From: Sphingomonas sp. Leaf242 | Lineage (GTDB): Bacteria; Pseudomonadota; Alphaproteobacteria; Sphingomonadales; Sphingomonadaceae | DNA length: 64,000 nt | Direction of reading: 5' to 3' | Assembly (NCBI RefSeq): GCF_001422045.1 | Contig: NZ_LMLW01000007.1 | Coordinates: forward strand, 186,001-250,000 | Part shown: piece after piece, positions 1 to 8,060 of the stretch | How positions within the stretch are numbered: the first letter of the stretch is position 1 | Layout: each line of letters begins with the position of its first letter | The notes under the pieces: generated by a model | Told to the model about the DNA's origin: nothing | The model's database searches: none | What the model saw: the letters and a program-made list of their open reading frames with translations, nothing else | Translations under genes and position numbers: made by a program

Positions 1-2
1 GA

Positions 3-236
3 TATTCGCTCACCGAGCGCGCCATCATCGCCCGCAACGGCAAACAGTCGGCCGTTGCGCGAGCGATCGGCTCGGACTGGAAAGGCTGGGGTAGTATCGC
101 GCTCTACGCCATAGCGGTGCCGCTAGCGTTCGCGAGCCGCTGGGCCGCGATCGCGCTATACTGTGCCGTCATCGGCTTGTGGCTTATCCCTGACCGCAGG
201 ATCATCCGAGCGTTCAACCTTCAGGGTCAGATATGA
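3..236 (+). CDS. TMEM175-family (DUF1211) potassium channel, C-terminal part
   Basis: This is the last 77 residues of a protein whose start lies left of the window. The fragment has a polar helix ending in ...DWKGWGS, then two hydrophobic segments (ALYAIAVPLAFAS and AIALYCAVIGLWLIP) and a basic end, PDRRIIRAF. The arrangement LYxxAIPLAFxSxWxxxALY...LWLIPDRR is typical of the last transmembrane pair of bacterial TMEM175/DUF1211 proteins, which are inner-membrane potassium channels of unclear physiological role. The filter and N-terminal repeat are not visible, so channel function rests on family resemblance only. The TetR gene downstream converges on it with a gap of about 40 bp. Confidence 0.7.
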   Translation, partial: YSLTERAIIARNGKQSAVARAIGSDWKGWGSIALYAIAVPLAFASRWAAIALYCAVIGLWLIPDRRIIRAFNLQGQI

Positions 237-275
237 CTTTTGCGGCCAACGAAATCCATTGCACAGGCCGTCGTG

Positions 276-872
276 TCAATCCCGCCAAGCTGCCATCGCG
301 TGCTTGATCCCGGCCCGGATCGCGCTCGCTGGCACCTCATCTCGAGCTTGGATCGAAATGCCCAGCAATAGACCATCGTACAGTGCGACCAACCCTGCGA
401 CATCCGTGGTTGGGCCGAGATCACCCGCGCCCACGCCGGCACTGATGCACCGGTGCAGCGCGTTTCGCGTCACGTCGCGTTCGGATCGGGTCAGCGCCCG
501 GATTTGTGCGCTCAGCTCTGACGAGATCGTTGCCGACAGCGTGACCATGCAGCCCTGCGGATGCGCAAGATCGGTCTGCACGGCGACCGAGCCCAACAAA
601 GCCTGTTCGAGCCGCGCGCGCGGCGGCAGTCGTTCGTCGTCGAGCGCGTCGACGATGCTGCCATGCCGGGCCAGATATCGTGCCAGCGTTTCACGATACA
701 GCGCTTCCTTCGAGCCGAACGCCGCGTAGAAACTTGCCGACGAGATGTCGCCCATCGCGTGTCGTAACGTCAGCAGCGACGCGCCTTCATACCCGTGCTC
801 CCAGAACAGGTGCATCGCGCTGTCCAGCGCCGCATCCCGGTCGAACCCACGCGGTCGTCCGCTCCTTGCCAT
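276..872 (-). CDS. TetR/AcrR-family transcriptional repressor
   Basis: A 198-residue TetR-type regulator. The N-terminal helix-turn-helix covers roughly residues 8-55 (FDRDAALDSAMHLFWEHGYEG, then SSASFYAAFGSKEALY as recognition region); the rest is the helical ligand-binding domain. I chose the ATG at 872 (MARSGRPRGF) because an AGGAG lies about 10 bases upstream; the longer frame beginning at 923 adds non-conserved residues and has no such site. The gene is divergent from an MFS efflux gene and an alcohol dehydrogenase. Two near-identical 16-bp palindromes lie between them, so it probably represses both itself and the divergent pair. The inducer is unknown. Confidence 0.93.
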   Translation of the reverse strand: MARSGRPRGFDRDAALDSAMHLFWEHGYEGASLLTLRHAMGDISSASFYAAFGSKEALYRETLARYLARHGSIVDALDDERLPPRARLEQALLGSVAVQTDLAHPQGCMVTLSATISSELSAQIRALTRSERDVTRNALHRCISAGVGAGDLGPTTDVAGLVALYDGLLLGISIQARDEVPASAIRAGIKHAMAAWRD

Positions 873-893
873 AAGTCTCCACTCCTGACGTTG

Positions 894-909
894 TGGATTA
901 ATCGATCCA
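894..909. promoter_or_regulatory. Palindromic operator candidate, copy 1
   Basis: TGGATTAATCGATCCA has inverted TGGAT/ATCCA ends and lies 22 bp upstream of the TetR start. A second copy at 948-963 matches it at 14 of 16 positions. Such paired palindromes in a tetR-divergent gap are typical TetR operators; binding by the adjacent TetR is inferred. Confidence 0.65.
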
Positions 910-946
910 TTATTCGTTGACAAGCCGCGTTAGGTGGTCGACTGCA

Positions 947-964
947 CTGGATCATTCGATCCAG
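947..964. promoter_or_regulatory. Palindromic operator candidate, copy 2
   Basis: CTGGATCATTCGATCCAG is a perfect inverted repeat with 7-bp arms and a 4-base centre, ending 13 bp before the GTG start of the MFS gene. It is the better-formed of the two copies. Its place so close to the start suggests that a bound repressor would block transcription of the efflux/ADH pair directly. Confidence 0.68.
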
Positions 965-977
965 AAGTGAGTGTTTC

Positions 978-2180
978 GTGCGTTCAAACCCTATTCCGAC
1001 CGACGTCGGCGCGAGCGAGACGCTGCCGATTTCAGCCTTGCTGGCGCTGGCAATGACAGGCTTCACGGCGATCCTGACCGAGACGCTGCCCGCCGGACTG
1101 TTACCGCACATGGCCGCGGGACTGGACGTATCGGAGTCGCTCGCCGGGCAGACGGTGACGGTCTATGCGGTCGGGTCGCTGCTCGCGGCGATCCCGCTGA
1201 CGCTGTACACGCAAGGCTGGCGTCGCAAGCCGACGCTGCTGGTCGCGATTGTCGGGTTCCTCATCTTCAACTGCGTGACCGCGGTGTCGACCTCCTACGC
1301 GCTGACGCTGGTCGCGCGGTTCATGGGCGGAGTCGCGGCGGGGCTCGGCTGGGGGATCATCGCCGGCTATGCGCGGCGGATGGTCGTCGCGCCGTTGCGC
1401 GGCAAGGCGCTGGCGATCGCGATGGTCGGTACGCCGCTGGCACTGTCGATCGGCGTTCCCCTGGGGGCGATGCTGGGCACCACGCTCGGCTGGCGTATGG
1501 CGTTCGGGCTGATGTCGATCACGACTCTGATCCTGATCGGCTGGGTGCTGTGGCAGGTCCCGGATTTCCCCGGACAGCCGGCGGAACAGCGACTGTCGAT
1601 CGCGCGCGTGTTCCGCACGCCCGGCGTACGCACCGTGCTCGTCACGCTGTTCGCGTGGATCACCGCGCACAACATCCTCTATACTTATATCGCGCCGGTC
1701 GCCGCGTTGTCGGGTGTGCAAGGCCGCCTCGACCTCGTCCTGCTCGGGTTTGGCGTTGCCGCGCTGGTCGGGATCTGGGTGACAGGCGTGTTGATCGACC
1801 GGGCGTTGCGGCCACTCGTGCTCGTCAGCCTGACGGTATTTGCGGCGGTGTCGTTGGCGTTCGGGCTGTTTGCGGCTAGCCCCGTCGCGACGATCGCGGC
1901 GACGATCCTATGGGGTCTGTCGTTCGGCGGCGCCGCGACGCAGCTCCAGACAGCGCTGGCCGATGCCGCGGGCGACGGCGTCGATCTGGCGAATGCGATG
2001 CTGACGACGACGTGGAACGGCGCGATTGCCGCCGGCGGGATGGTCGGCGGCGTGATGCTCGACCATCTTGGTGCAGGTTCGCTCGCCTGGGCCGTGCTGG
2101 CGCCGACGTTGCTGGCGCTCGTAATCGCGACGCGCGCGCGCCGCCACGCCTTCAAGCCCGGTCCACGGGCATTCGATTGA
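978..2180 (+). CDS. MFS transporter, DHA1-type efflux permease
   Basis: A 400-residue inner-membrane protein with about 12 hydrophobic segments in two six-helix halves, the usual size and topology of drug:H+ antiporter-1 permeases. The loop between helices 2 and 3 carries a weak GxxxDRxGR-like stretch (YTQGWRRKPTL), and helix 5 has the glycine/proline-rich GTPLALSIGVPLGAMLG antiporter motif typical of exporters. The likely start is GTG at 978, with AAGTGAG upstream. It is divergent from a TetR repressor and followed after 34 bp by an alcohol dehydrogenase, so export of a toxic alcohol/aldehyde or a drug under TetR control is plausible. The substrate cannot be read from the sequence. Confidence 0.9.
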   Translation: MRSNPIPTDVGASETLPISALLALAMTGFTAILTETLPAGLLPHMAAGLDVSESLAGQTVTVYAVGSLLAAIPLTLYTQGWRRKPTLLVAIVGFLIFNCVTAVSTSYALTLVARFMGGVAAGLGWGIIAGYARRMVVAPLRGKALAIAMVGTPLALSIGVPLGAMLGTTLGWRMAFGLMSITTLILIGWVLWQVPDFPGQPAEQRLSIARVFRTPGVRTVLVTLFAWITAHNILYTYIAPVAALSGVQGRLDLVLLGFGVAALVGIWVTGVLIDRALRPLVLVSLTVFAAVSLAFGLFAASPVATIAATILWGLSFGGAATQLQTALADAAGDGVDLANAMLTTTWNGAIAAGGMVGGVMLDHLGAGSLAWAVLAPTLLALVIATRARRHAFKPGPRAFD

Positions 2181-2214
2181 TGCGCCGATCATGCGCCTAA
2201 CTCAGGAGATTTCG

Positions 2215-3228
2215 ATGAAAGCCTATCAGATCGGCGCGCAGGACGGCATCGACGCCCTCGTCGCGACCACCCGGCCCGAGCCCGTCGCTGGCCCCGGCGA
2301 AGCACTGGTCGCACCGCGTCTCGTCGGACTCATCAGTCGCGACGTGCAACTGTTGCGCGGCACCTATGGTCCCCGCCAGCCCGAGACTCGCATCCCGATG
2401 TCCGAAGGCGTCGGCGAGGTCGTCGCGATCGGGGAGGGCGTGACCGAAGTCGCAATCGGCGACCGCGTCGTCTGCGGCCATTTCGCAAGCTGGATCGACG
2501 GCGCGTTCCGATCGGACGTCTTCGCGCACGATATCGGCATCACGCACGACGGCTGGCTGGCCGAGCGCGTCGTCCTGCCCGCAGCGGCGCTCATCCGCGT
2601 GCCCGATGCATTGGCCGACGCAGACGTCGCCGGACTCGCGTCGGCGGCGCTGACGGCCTGGAACGCGTTGGTCGAGATCTGTCACGTAAAGGCTGGCGAC
2701 ACCGTCCTGTGCCTCGGCACCGGCAGCGTCTCGCTTGCCGCGCTGAAGATCGCCAAGGCACGCGGCGCGCGGGTTGCGATCACCTCGTCCCACGATGCGA
2801 AACTCGAGACTGCACGCGCGTTCGGCGCGGACATCACGATCAACTACCGAACGTCGCCCGATTGGGCGGCCGAGGTCATCGCGCAGACCGAGGGCAAGGG
2901 TGCCGACATCGTGATCGAAACCGGCGGCGTCGATACGCTGGGCCAGTCGGTCGCAGCGGCGGCGGCCAACGCGCGGATTATCGTTGTCGGCGTGTCGCCG
3001 GGCGAGGGGCCGGCGATCCCCGACTATCTGTCGCTCATCATCAAGAACGTGACGATCCGTGGCATCGCCAACGGCAGCCGCGCGATGTTCGTCGATCTGC
3101 TCAACGCGATGGTGGCAAACGGCATGACGACGGTCGTCGACCGGACTTTCGCGTTCGACGATGCGCCGGACGCTGTCCGCTACTTCGCCGCTGCCGGCCA
3201 TTTCGGCAAGGTGATGATCGCGTTCTGA
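2215..3228 (+). CDS. Medium-chain NAD(P)-dependent alcohol dehydrogenase (MDR family)
   Basis: A 337-residue MDR-superfamily oxidoreductase. The GroES-like N-terminal half contains EGVGEVVAIGEGV and GDRVV. The Rossmann half has LCLGTGSVSLAALKIAK for the dinucleotide, followed by GADITINY and GKGADIVIETGG. The four-cysteine structural zinc loop is absent; catalytic zinc ligands are not obvious, so it may be a quinone-reductase-like member. The ATG at 2215 is chosen because CAGGAG lies 7 bases before it; an in-frame ATG at 2191 has no good site. It follows the MFS gene by 34 bp and probably shares its TetR-controlled promoter. Confidence 0.9.
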   Translation: MKAYQIGAQDGIDALVATTRPEPVAGPGEALVAPRLVGLISRDVQLLRGTYGPRQPETRIPMSEGVGEVVAIGEGVTEVAIGDRVVCGHFASWIDGAFRSDVFAHDIGITHDGWLAERVVLPAAALIRVPDALADADVAGLASAALTAWNALVEICHVKAGDTVLCLGTGSVSLAALKIAKARGARVAITSSHDAKLETARAFGADITINYRTSPDWAAEVIAQTEGKGADIVIETGGVDTLGQSVAAAAANARIIVVGVSPGEGPAIPDYLSLIIKNVTIRGIANGSRAMFVDLLNAMVANGMTTVVDRTFAFDDAPDAVRYFAAAGHFGKVMIAF

Positions 3229-3286
3229 CCGCGCCCGCCCGATGGCATGCGAATGCTGGCGAAAGCGTCCCCCTGTCCATTCGACC

Positions 3287-3554
3287 CCGCGCGCTCGTGC
3301 CGCGGATCGGCGGGCCGCAGCGTGTCACCGTGCGCGTTGGCGATATGATAGATGATCGCGCCGGATTCGAAGAGCAGCAGTCGCCTTCTCATAGGTTGGA
3401 ATCTGACCGAAAGGCTGACGCCTCCGGTGCGACGCCTGCTCTTGCTCGTCCTACTCCAGGTAGATCACGTCATAGGATCGGCCGACCTCTTGGAGCGCCA
3501 GCGGACATAGAGGTCGCGGACCTGTCCCTTAGCAAAATCGGGAACTAGCCTCAT
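3287..3554 (-). pseudogene. Decayed glutathione S-transferase, N-terminal half
   Basis: Reading the minus strand from 3554 gives pieces of a GST thioredoxin-fold domain spread over frames. FAKGQVRDLYVRW is in the first frame. LQEVGRSYDVIYLE, a stop codon, and PFGQIPTYEKAT follow in a second frame. LLFESGAIIYHIANAHG and PADPRHERA are in a third. In order these match the GST pattern (VRWALEE..., HPFGQIPTYE, LFESGAI). At least two frameshifts and one in-frame stop are needed, and the helical C-terminal domain is missing after about 3287. It is a dead gene; an intact, different GST sits at 17949-18653. Confidence 0.75.
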
Positions 3555-3659
3555 GCGGCGATGGTGCGATGCCTCGGAAAACTCCCGTTGCGCTTCTGAC
3601 CGGTTCATTGCAGCGACGGCGATAGTCGACTTAAACTGAACCGCGCCCCGTCGCTGACG

Positions 3660-3842
3660 CTATGGGTTCAAGCGGCGCTCATTGATCGCGCGCCGGGCAG
3701 AAATAACGCGATCGCCATACAGCATTGCCAAGGATCGATGGACGGCTTTGGAGCACATGTCCTTCGCCAGGGCCGACGCCTGCCGCTCGGCTTGTTCGCG
3801 CTTCTTGCTGTACTCGAGATCGTAATCTTGAACGTTAGGCAT
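3660..3842 (-). CDS. Small hypothetical protein
   Basis: A 60-residue charged, helical protein (MPNVQDYDLEYSKKREQAER...) containing a YxxKREQAERxA stretch and then AVHRSLAMLYGDRV. Small alphaproteobacterial proteins of the same layout, with a charged helix followed by a VHxxLAxxY helix, are common in sphingomonads; their function is unknown. No strong ribosome-binding site precedes either ATG 3842 or GTG 3851, so the start is uncertain. It lies alone in a decayed region, which weakens the call. Confidence 0.4.
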   Translation of the reverse strand: MPNVQDYDLEYSKKREQAERQASALAKDMCSKAVHRSLAMLYGDRVISARRAINERRLNP

Positions 3843-3851
3843 GGCAGGCAC

Positions 3852-4660
3852 TCGGCACTGCGGGCGGAAGCTGATCCCAGCTCTCTATCGTCACCGTGCT
3901 CGCGGCAAGGGTGATGGCGATGCCGCAGCATACGCTTTTGCGGCTCGGGGAGATACCCCGTTCGTGCCGTCCGGCTCGTGGACTGTTCCGACTGGCGCGT
4001 AACAGGTCGAAGGCCATGTCGGTGAAGCCTGCGGCCCTTATGTCAGAGCTCAGCCCAAATGAGGTGTGTCAGCATGTCACGATCGACCAGCCCCTTGTTC
4101 GTGGATGCCGTGATCGATTGCATGGGCGAGGGTAGGGCGCCCACCCCCTGAGGAAATGATGATCGTCGCGCAGCGCATCTGGTCCGACGGCGCGGCTTAC
4201 CGCTCTGCATTCTCGTGGAACAGCTTGTCGGTATCTTCGCCCGATCGCCTCTGCTCGATGCTGGCAGCCGGCCTCGCCTTGCACGGCTCGCGATGACCCG
4301 GCGATGGCCGCAGACGTCATCTTCCAGCGTGACCTGCACCGCCTCGTCGAGATCAACCGTCCCGCCGATCTGGCCACACGAATTGGCAAGATGGTTCTGC
4401 TTGTCGATCGCTGCGCCTTCAACCTACAGAAAGACGCCCTTTGCCTAGTTCGTGAGCAGAGCGGTCGCTTTGCGCAGCATCGCCGGGAGGCCGGGAACTG
4501 TGCAATCCCTTGGCCCAGTTGTCGCTAAAATTGATCGCGTTGACCTGGATCACCTGCTCGGGAAATGCATCAGGCTGGTCGCCGATAGGACGAGGCCAGG
4601 GTCTCTGGTCGCAAACACTGCCGCCGCGTTGATACGGTCGTACCCGCGCTTCGCGTTGAC
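3852..4660. other. Long stretch with no gene I can support
   Basis: About 800 bp between the small protein and the halogenase gene. No frame on either strand gives a recognisable domain with a good start. On the minus strand around 4170-4240 a broken frame reads [14 protein letters not shown] followed by a stop, reminiscent of the C-terminal helix of amidohydrolase-2 enzymes, but flanking frames do not extend it. With the GST pseudogene next door, it is best read as gene-decay debris. Confidence 0.5.
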
Positions 4661-6166
4661 CTATCGGATGCCGGACGCAGCGGCGGTCGGTGTCGCGAGG
4701 TAGCGATCCAGGAACTGCTGGTGCGTGGGCATACCCGCGACCGCGTCCGCGATGGTGCTGCGGATGTTGGTCAATACGCTGGCGAGTTGCGAGCCACTCA
4801 TGATGCTGCCCAGGCGGTGGTAGTCGCGCGGGGTCAGGCGCTGGCCGAGCATTACCTGCACCCAACTGGCGACGCGGAAGAGATCCTCACCGCCCTGATA
4901 GGCCTGCGCGCCTTCGGTGAACAGCGCGATGCGCTCTACGAGCGTGTCCGGGATGGGCATGTCCCGGCGCGCCGCCCAGAACGGCTCGGGACGTTCGTTG
5001 AGGTGATAATGGAGGATGATGAAGTCGCGGACGCGTTCCAGCTCGGCCTGCGCCTGATCGTTGAACCGCGTTACCAGCGAGGGTGCGATCCCGCCGAACG
5101 GGAAGGTCTGCATCAGCCGCATGAGGCCGGTCATGACCAGATGGATGCTGGTCGATTCGAGCGGCTCGACGAACCCGCCGGCAAGGCTGAGCGCGACGCA
5201 GTTGCCCATCCATACCTGTCGCCGACGACCGGTGCGGAACCGGATCAGCCGCGGCTCGGTAAGCGGCGCACCGCCAATGGTGCCGAGCAGCCGGGCATGC
5301 GCCTCGTCGTCGGACAGATGATCGCTGGCATAGACCAGTCCGTTGCCGACGCGGTGCTGCAGCGGAATGCGCCAGCGCCAGCCCGCGTCGTGCGCGATCG
5401 CGCGCGTGTACGGGTGCGCCGGGCCGGTCGCGGCAGACTGCACGGCCAGCGCGCTGTTGGTGGGCAGCCAGTGCGACCAGTCCTCGTAGCCCGCGCCGTA
5501 AGTGCCCTCGATCAGCAGCCCGCGAAAGCCGGTGCAGTCGAGGAACAGGTCGCCCTCGACGCGCTCGCCCGAATCGAGGACGAGCGCGCGAATGAAGCCC
5601 GTCTCGCCATCGCGATCGACGCTGGCGATCCGTCCCTCGATCCGTTTCAGCCCGTTCGCCTCGCTGCGCGCGCGCAGGAAGCGGGCATAAAGACCGGCGT
5701 CGAGATGATAGGCGTAGTTGATCTGGCCCTCGGAGGGGAGCGCGAACCGCTCCGCCTTGGCCGCCTGAAGCTCGAGGCAATAGTCGCCGATCTCGCTCGA
5801 ATCGCCGGCGGCTTTGGCGGCAAGCCAGAAATGGTGAAAGTCGCCCATCCAGGTCGATTTGCCGATGTCGCCGAACGAATGGATGTAGCGATCGCCGTCG
5901 CGCGCCCAGTTCTCGAACGAAATGCCGAGCTTGAACGTCGCCTGCGTCGCGCGCATGAACTCGCGCTCGTCCAGTCCCAGGATCGTGTGGAACGCGCGCA
6001 TCGTCGGGATCGTCGCCTCGCCGACGCCGATGGTGCCGATCTCTTCGGACTCGATCAGCGTGATGTCGAGCAACTGGCCCAATTGCCGCGTCAAGGCGGC
6101 GGCGGCGAGCCAGCCCGCGGTGCCACCGCCGGCAATGACCACTTTCCTGATGCGCTGCTCGACCAT
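4661..6166 (-). CDS. Flavin-dependent halogenase, tryptophan-halogenase family
   Basis: A 501-residue FADH2-dependent halogenase of the PrnA/RebH family. The N-terminal dinucleotide motif is GGGTAG at residues 13-18. The lysine that forms the haloamine/hypohalous relay is at K79 (ATFKLGI), the same number as in PrnA. The diagnostic WxWxIP motif is at 263-268. E337 in EPLESTS matches the glutamate near the substrate. Such enzymes halogenate indoles or other electron-rich aromatics in the cytoplasm and need a separate flavin reductase, which is not in this operon. The ATG at 6166 has AGGAA upstream. It is last in a SapC/cupin/halogenase operon downstream of a TBDR, the context from which indole brominases such as BrvH and Xanthomonas enzymes come. 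The actual substrate is unknown. Confidence 0.93.
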   Translation of the reverse strand: MVEQRIRKVVIAGGGTAGWLAAAALTRQLGQLLDITLIESEEIGTIGVGEATIPTMRAFHTILGLDEREFMRATQATFKLGISFENWARDGDRYIHSFGDIGKSTWMGDFHHFWLAAKAAGDSSEIGDYCLELQAAKAERFALPSEGQINYAYHLDAGLYARFLRARSEANGLKRIEGRIASVDRDGETGFIRALVLDSGERVEGDLFLDCTGFRGLLIEGTYGAGYEDWSHWLPTNSALAVQSAATGPAHPYTRAIAHDAGWRWRIPLQHRVGNGLVYASDHLSDDEAHARLLGTIGGAPLTEPRLIRFRTGRRRQVWMGNCVALSLAGGFVEPLESTSIHLVMTGLMRLMQTFPFGGIAPSLVTRFNDQAQAELERVRDFIILHYHLNERPEPFWAARRDMPIPDTLVERIALFTEGAQAYQGGEDLFRVASWVQVMLGQRLTPRDYHRLGSIMSGSQLASVLTNIRSTIADAVAGMPTHQQFLDRYLATPTAAASGIR

Positions 6167-6175
6167 GATCGGTTC

Positions 6176-7213
6176 CTATCGGTTGATGCGCTGGAGGATC
6201 TTGGCGCGCAATCGCCGCGCCGACAGCGTATCGAGCGGTGCCAGTTCGCCTTGTGCGTGGTCGGGCAGGTGCGCGCGGGCCTGGTCCGCGGGGCCGAAGA
6301 CATAATGATCGAACATCGCGCGCCACGCCTGCTTCTCGTGATCGGGCCGGTCGCGCAGCGACAACAGGCCGTGGAGCAGCGTGTTCATCGGCGTGTCCAT
6401 GAACCGCGGCACCGCGTTCCACCAATAGTTGATCATCACGTTGAACGCGTCCAGCGCCTCGACATTATGCCACCACAAAGCCGGATAGAGCAGCAAATCG
6501 CCGGGCTCGAGTTCGGCGACCTCGGCCTGCGCCAGCGCTTCGGCAAAGCGCGGGTACCGGTCGAGATCGGGTGCGCGGAGATCGACCATGCTGACCACCT
6601 GTCCGGCCGGCGTCGGCTCCAACGGCCCGGGGTAGAGGTTGGCGACCTGCTCCGGCGGGAACAGCGTGAAGCGTCGTCGGCCGACCATGCAGCACGCCAG
6701 ATTGTTCGACATGTCGTAATGCGTCGCGGCGGTAGTACGGTTGCCGATCCAGATGCTGACCAGCGGCGGGGTCTCGACGAGCTGCGGATCGCCGAACGGC
6801 AACGCCGCCTGCGCGCGAAGGCGGGGCAGATACAGATCGATGTCGGTCGAGCCGATATAGATGGCGGGCGCATCCGGATCGTCGAGGCTGGCGAGGATCT
6901 GGTCGAGATAGCCGGAAAGCGAACCGCTCTCCCGTCTGAAGTTCAGCCCGGTGCAATCGTCTGAATAGCCGAAGCGGCCGCCGATCGCGGGATCGCCCAG
7001 ATACGCGGTGACGGGTCGACCACCGTCGAACTGCTTGAGCCACATCATCGCGGGCTCAGCGCCATCACGCCCGACGGCGACCAGCGGCAGATCGCGCGCG
7101 ATCCCGCGCAGGATCACCGGGCGGCCGTCGGCGATCAAATCGGCAACGGGCACGCTGGCCGCGCTCGCCGCCTCGATCACACGCGTGCGGCGCATGAGAC
7201 CTGCCACGCTCAC
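6176..7213 (-). CDS. Cupin-like/JmjC-fold protein of the halogenase locus
   Basis: A 345-residue member of the cupin_8/JmjC-like fold. The iron site appears as HYDMSNN (H165, D167) plus H249 in ALWWHN, a complete 2-His-1-carboxylate facial triad, so it may be an active Fe(II)/2-oxoglutarate oxygenase. The N-terminal ADGRPVILRGIARDLP is typical of the family. Its ATG overlaps the stop of the SapC gene (ATGA at 7210-7213), and it ends 9 bp before the halogenase start, so the three are co-translated. Proteins of this type travel with TBDRs, SapC and tryptophan halogenases in Sphingomonas, Caulobacter and Xanthomonas; their reaction is not established. Confidence 0.88.
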   Translation of the reverse strand: MSVAGLMRRTRVIEAASAASVPVADLIADGRPVILRGIARDLPLVAVGRDGAEPAMMWLKQFDGGRPVTAYLGDPAIGGRFGYSDDCTGLNFRRESGSLSGYLDQILASLDDPDAPAIYIGSTDIDLYLPRLRAQAALPFGDPQLVETPPLVSIWIGNRTTAATHYDMSNNLACCMVGRRRFTLFPPEQVANLYPGPLEPTPAGQVVSMVDLRAPDLDRYPRFAEALAQAEVAELEPGDLLLYPALWWHNVEALDAFNVMINYWWNAVPRFMDTPMNTLLHGLLSLRDRPDHEKQAWRAMFDHYVFGPADQARAHLPDHAQGELAPLDTLSARRLRAKILQRINR

Positions 7214-7929
7214 CCGATCTGGCTCAGCAGCGGTTGCTTGCGGGCGATCAACTGCTGGATGTTGCCGAGCGACGCGGCGGCGAGGATGGCAAGACGCAGT
7301 ACGCCCGATCGGTGCAGCCGTTCGAGCGGTTCCCCCGTCAGGGCCGCGAGATGTTCGATGTCGACGACCAGCACGTCGGGAATGGTATAGCGGCGCTCTT
7401 CGCTGACATCGACGGTGAGCGTTACCGACGTGAGAAGGCCAGCCTCGTCGAGCGCGGCATAGGCAGCCGGCGCAGTCTCGATGCCCTCGTACAGCAGGCG
7501 CAGCACGCTGGTGATATGATCGAGATACGGTGTGCTGCCGCCATGTTCGAGGAACAGCGGCAGGCCGGCATCATCGCCGACCCGTGGGTCGTCTAGATCG
7601 ACATGCAGCATCGGCTCGCCGACGTCGTCACCGGAAGGCCTGACCACCCCGATCGAGAAGGGGCCGCGCTGATGATTGGCGGGCACATAACGGCTGGTCC
7701 AATAGTCGCCGGCGAGGAACAGGTTCTCGTCGCGGTCGAGCCCCAGCAGGGCATAGGCCTGCAATCCTTCGTCGCGACGGCGGAATATCATGGCGAATTC
7801 GCGCTGCACCTCCTCGAACTCGGCGGGGAATATCAGCGTCTGATTGGTGGCATCGCCGAATGCGGCGCCCGCCCGCGGGCTGATGCGCAAATCGGCATGG
7901 TCGATATTGTTGATCTGTACGGGGTTCAT
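7210..7929 (-). CDS. SapC-family protein
   Basis: A 239-residue SapC-like protein. The N-terminal half has the family pattern (TLIFPAEFEEVQREFAMIFR, then LLGLDRDENLFLAGDYWTSRYVPANHQRGPF split over residues 30-95), followed by DVDLDDPRV-like text and a C-terminal LTGEPLERLHRSGVLRL helix region. The name comes from a Campylobacter S-layer locus, but in proteobacteria these genes sit beside TBDRs, and their role is unproven. No signal peptide is visible. It is first in the SapC/cupin/halogenase operon and lies 131 bp downstream of the receptor, separated from it by a hairpin at 7985-8018. Confidence 0.9.
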   Translation of the reverse strand: MNPVQINNIDHADLRISPRAGAAFGDATNQTLIFPAEFEEVQREFAMIFRRRDEGLQAYALLGLDRDENLFLAGDYWTSRYVPANHQRGPFSIGVVRPSGDDVGEPMLHVDLDDPRVGDDAGLPLFLEHGGSTPYLDHITSVLRLLYEGIETAPAAYAALDEAGLLTSVTLTVDVSEERRYTIPDVLVVDIEHLAALTGEPLERLHRSGVLRLAILAAASLGNIQQLIARKQPLLSQIG

Positions 7930-7984
7930 CCGCTCCGTCCTGTTGTTGCGTCAGGTCTATCAGCGCGATGGCGACGGACAAAGG

Positions 7985-8018
7985 AAAAGGCCACCGCACG
8001 GCTCGGCGGCGGCCTTTT
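7985..8018 (-). terminator. Hairpin between receptor and SapC genes
   Basis: Two 13-base arms (AAAAGGCCACCGC and GCGGCGGCCTTTT) pair with one mismatch around an 8-base loop. Read on the minus strand, the hairpin is followed by TTTTCCTTT, as in an intrinsic terminator for the TBDR transcript. It may act as an attenuator that lowers expression of the three downstream genes, because no other strong promoter for SapC is obvious. Confidence 0.7.
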
Positions 8019-8060
8019 CATACTGGTGCGGGAGTGGACCCAGATCCACTCCCGTTTTCC

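Noticed and set aside
4040..4340. Possible amidohydrolase C-terminal remnant ([14 protein letters not shown])
   Set aside because: Only about 14 residues look right and a stop follows; too short to name a pseudogene.
4721..6964. Long plus-strand open frame across the halogenase and cupin-like genes
   Set aside because: Opposite strand of two genes with clear catalytic motifs; composition is that of a shadow frame.
7930..8060. Hairpin considered as a small RNA
   Set aside because: Position directly after the receptor stop and the U-rich end fit a terminator better.
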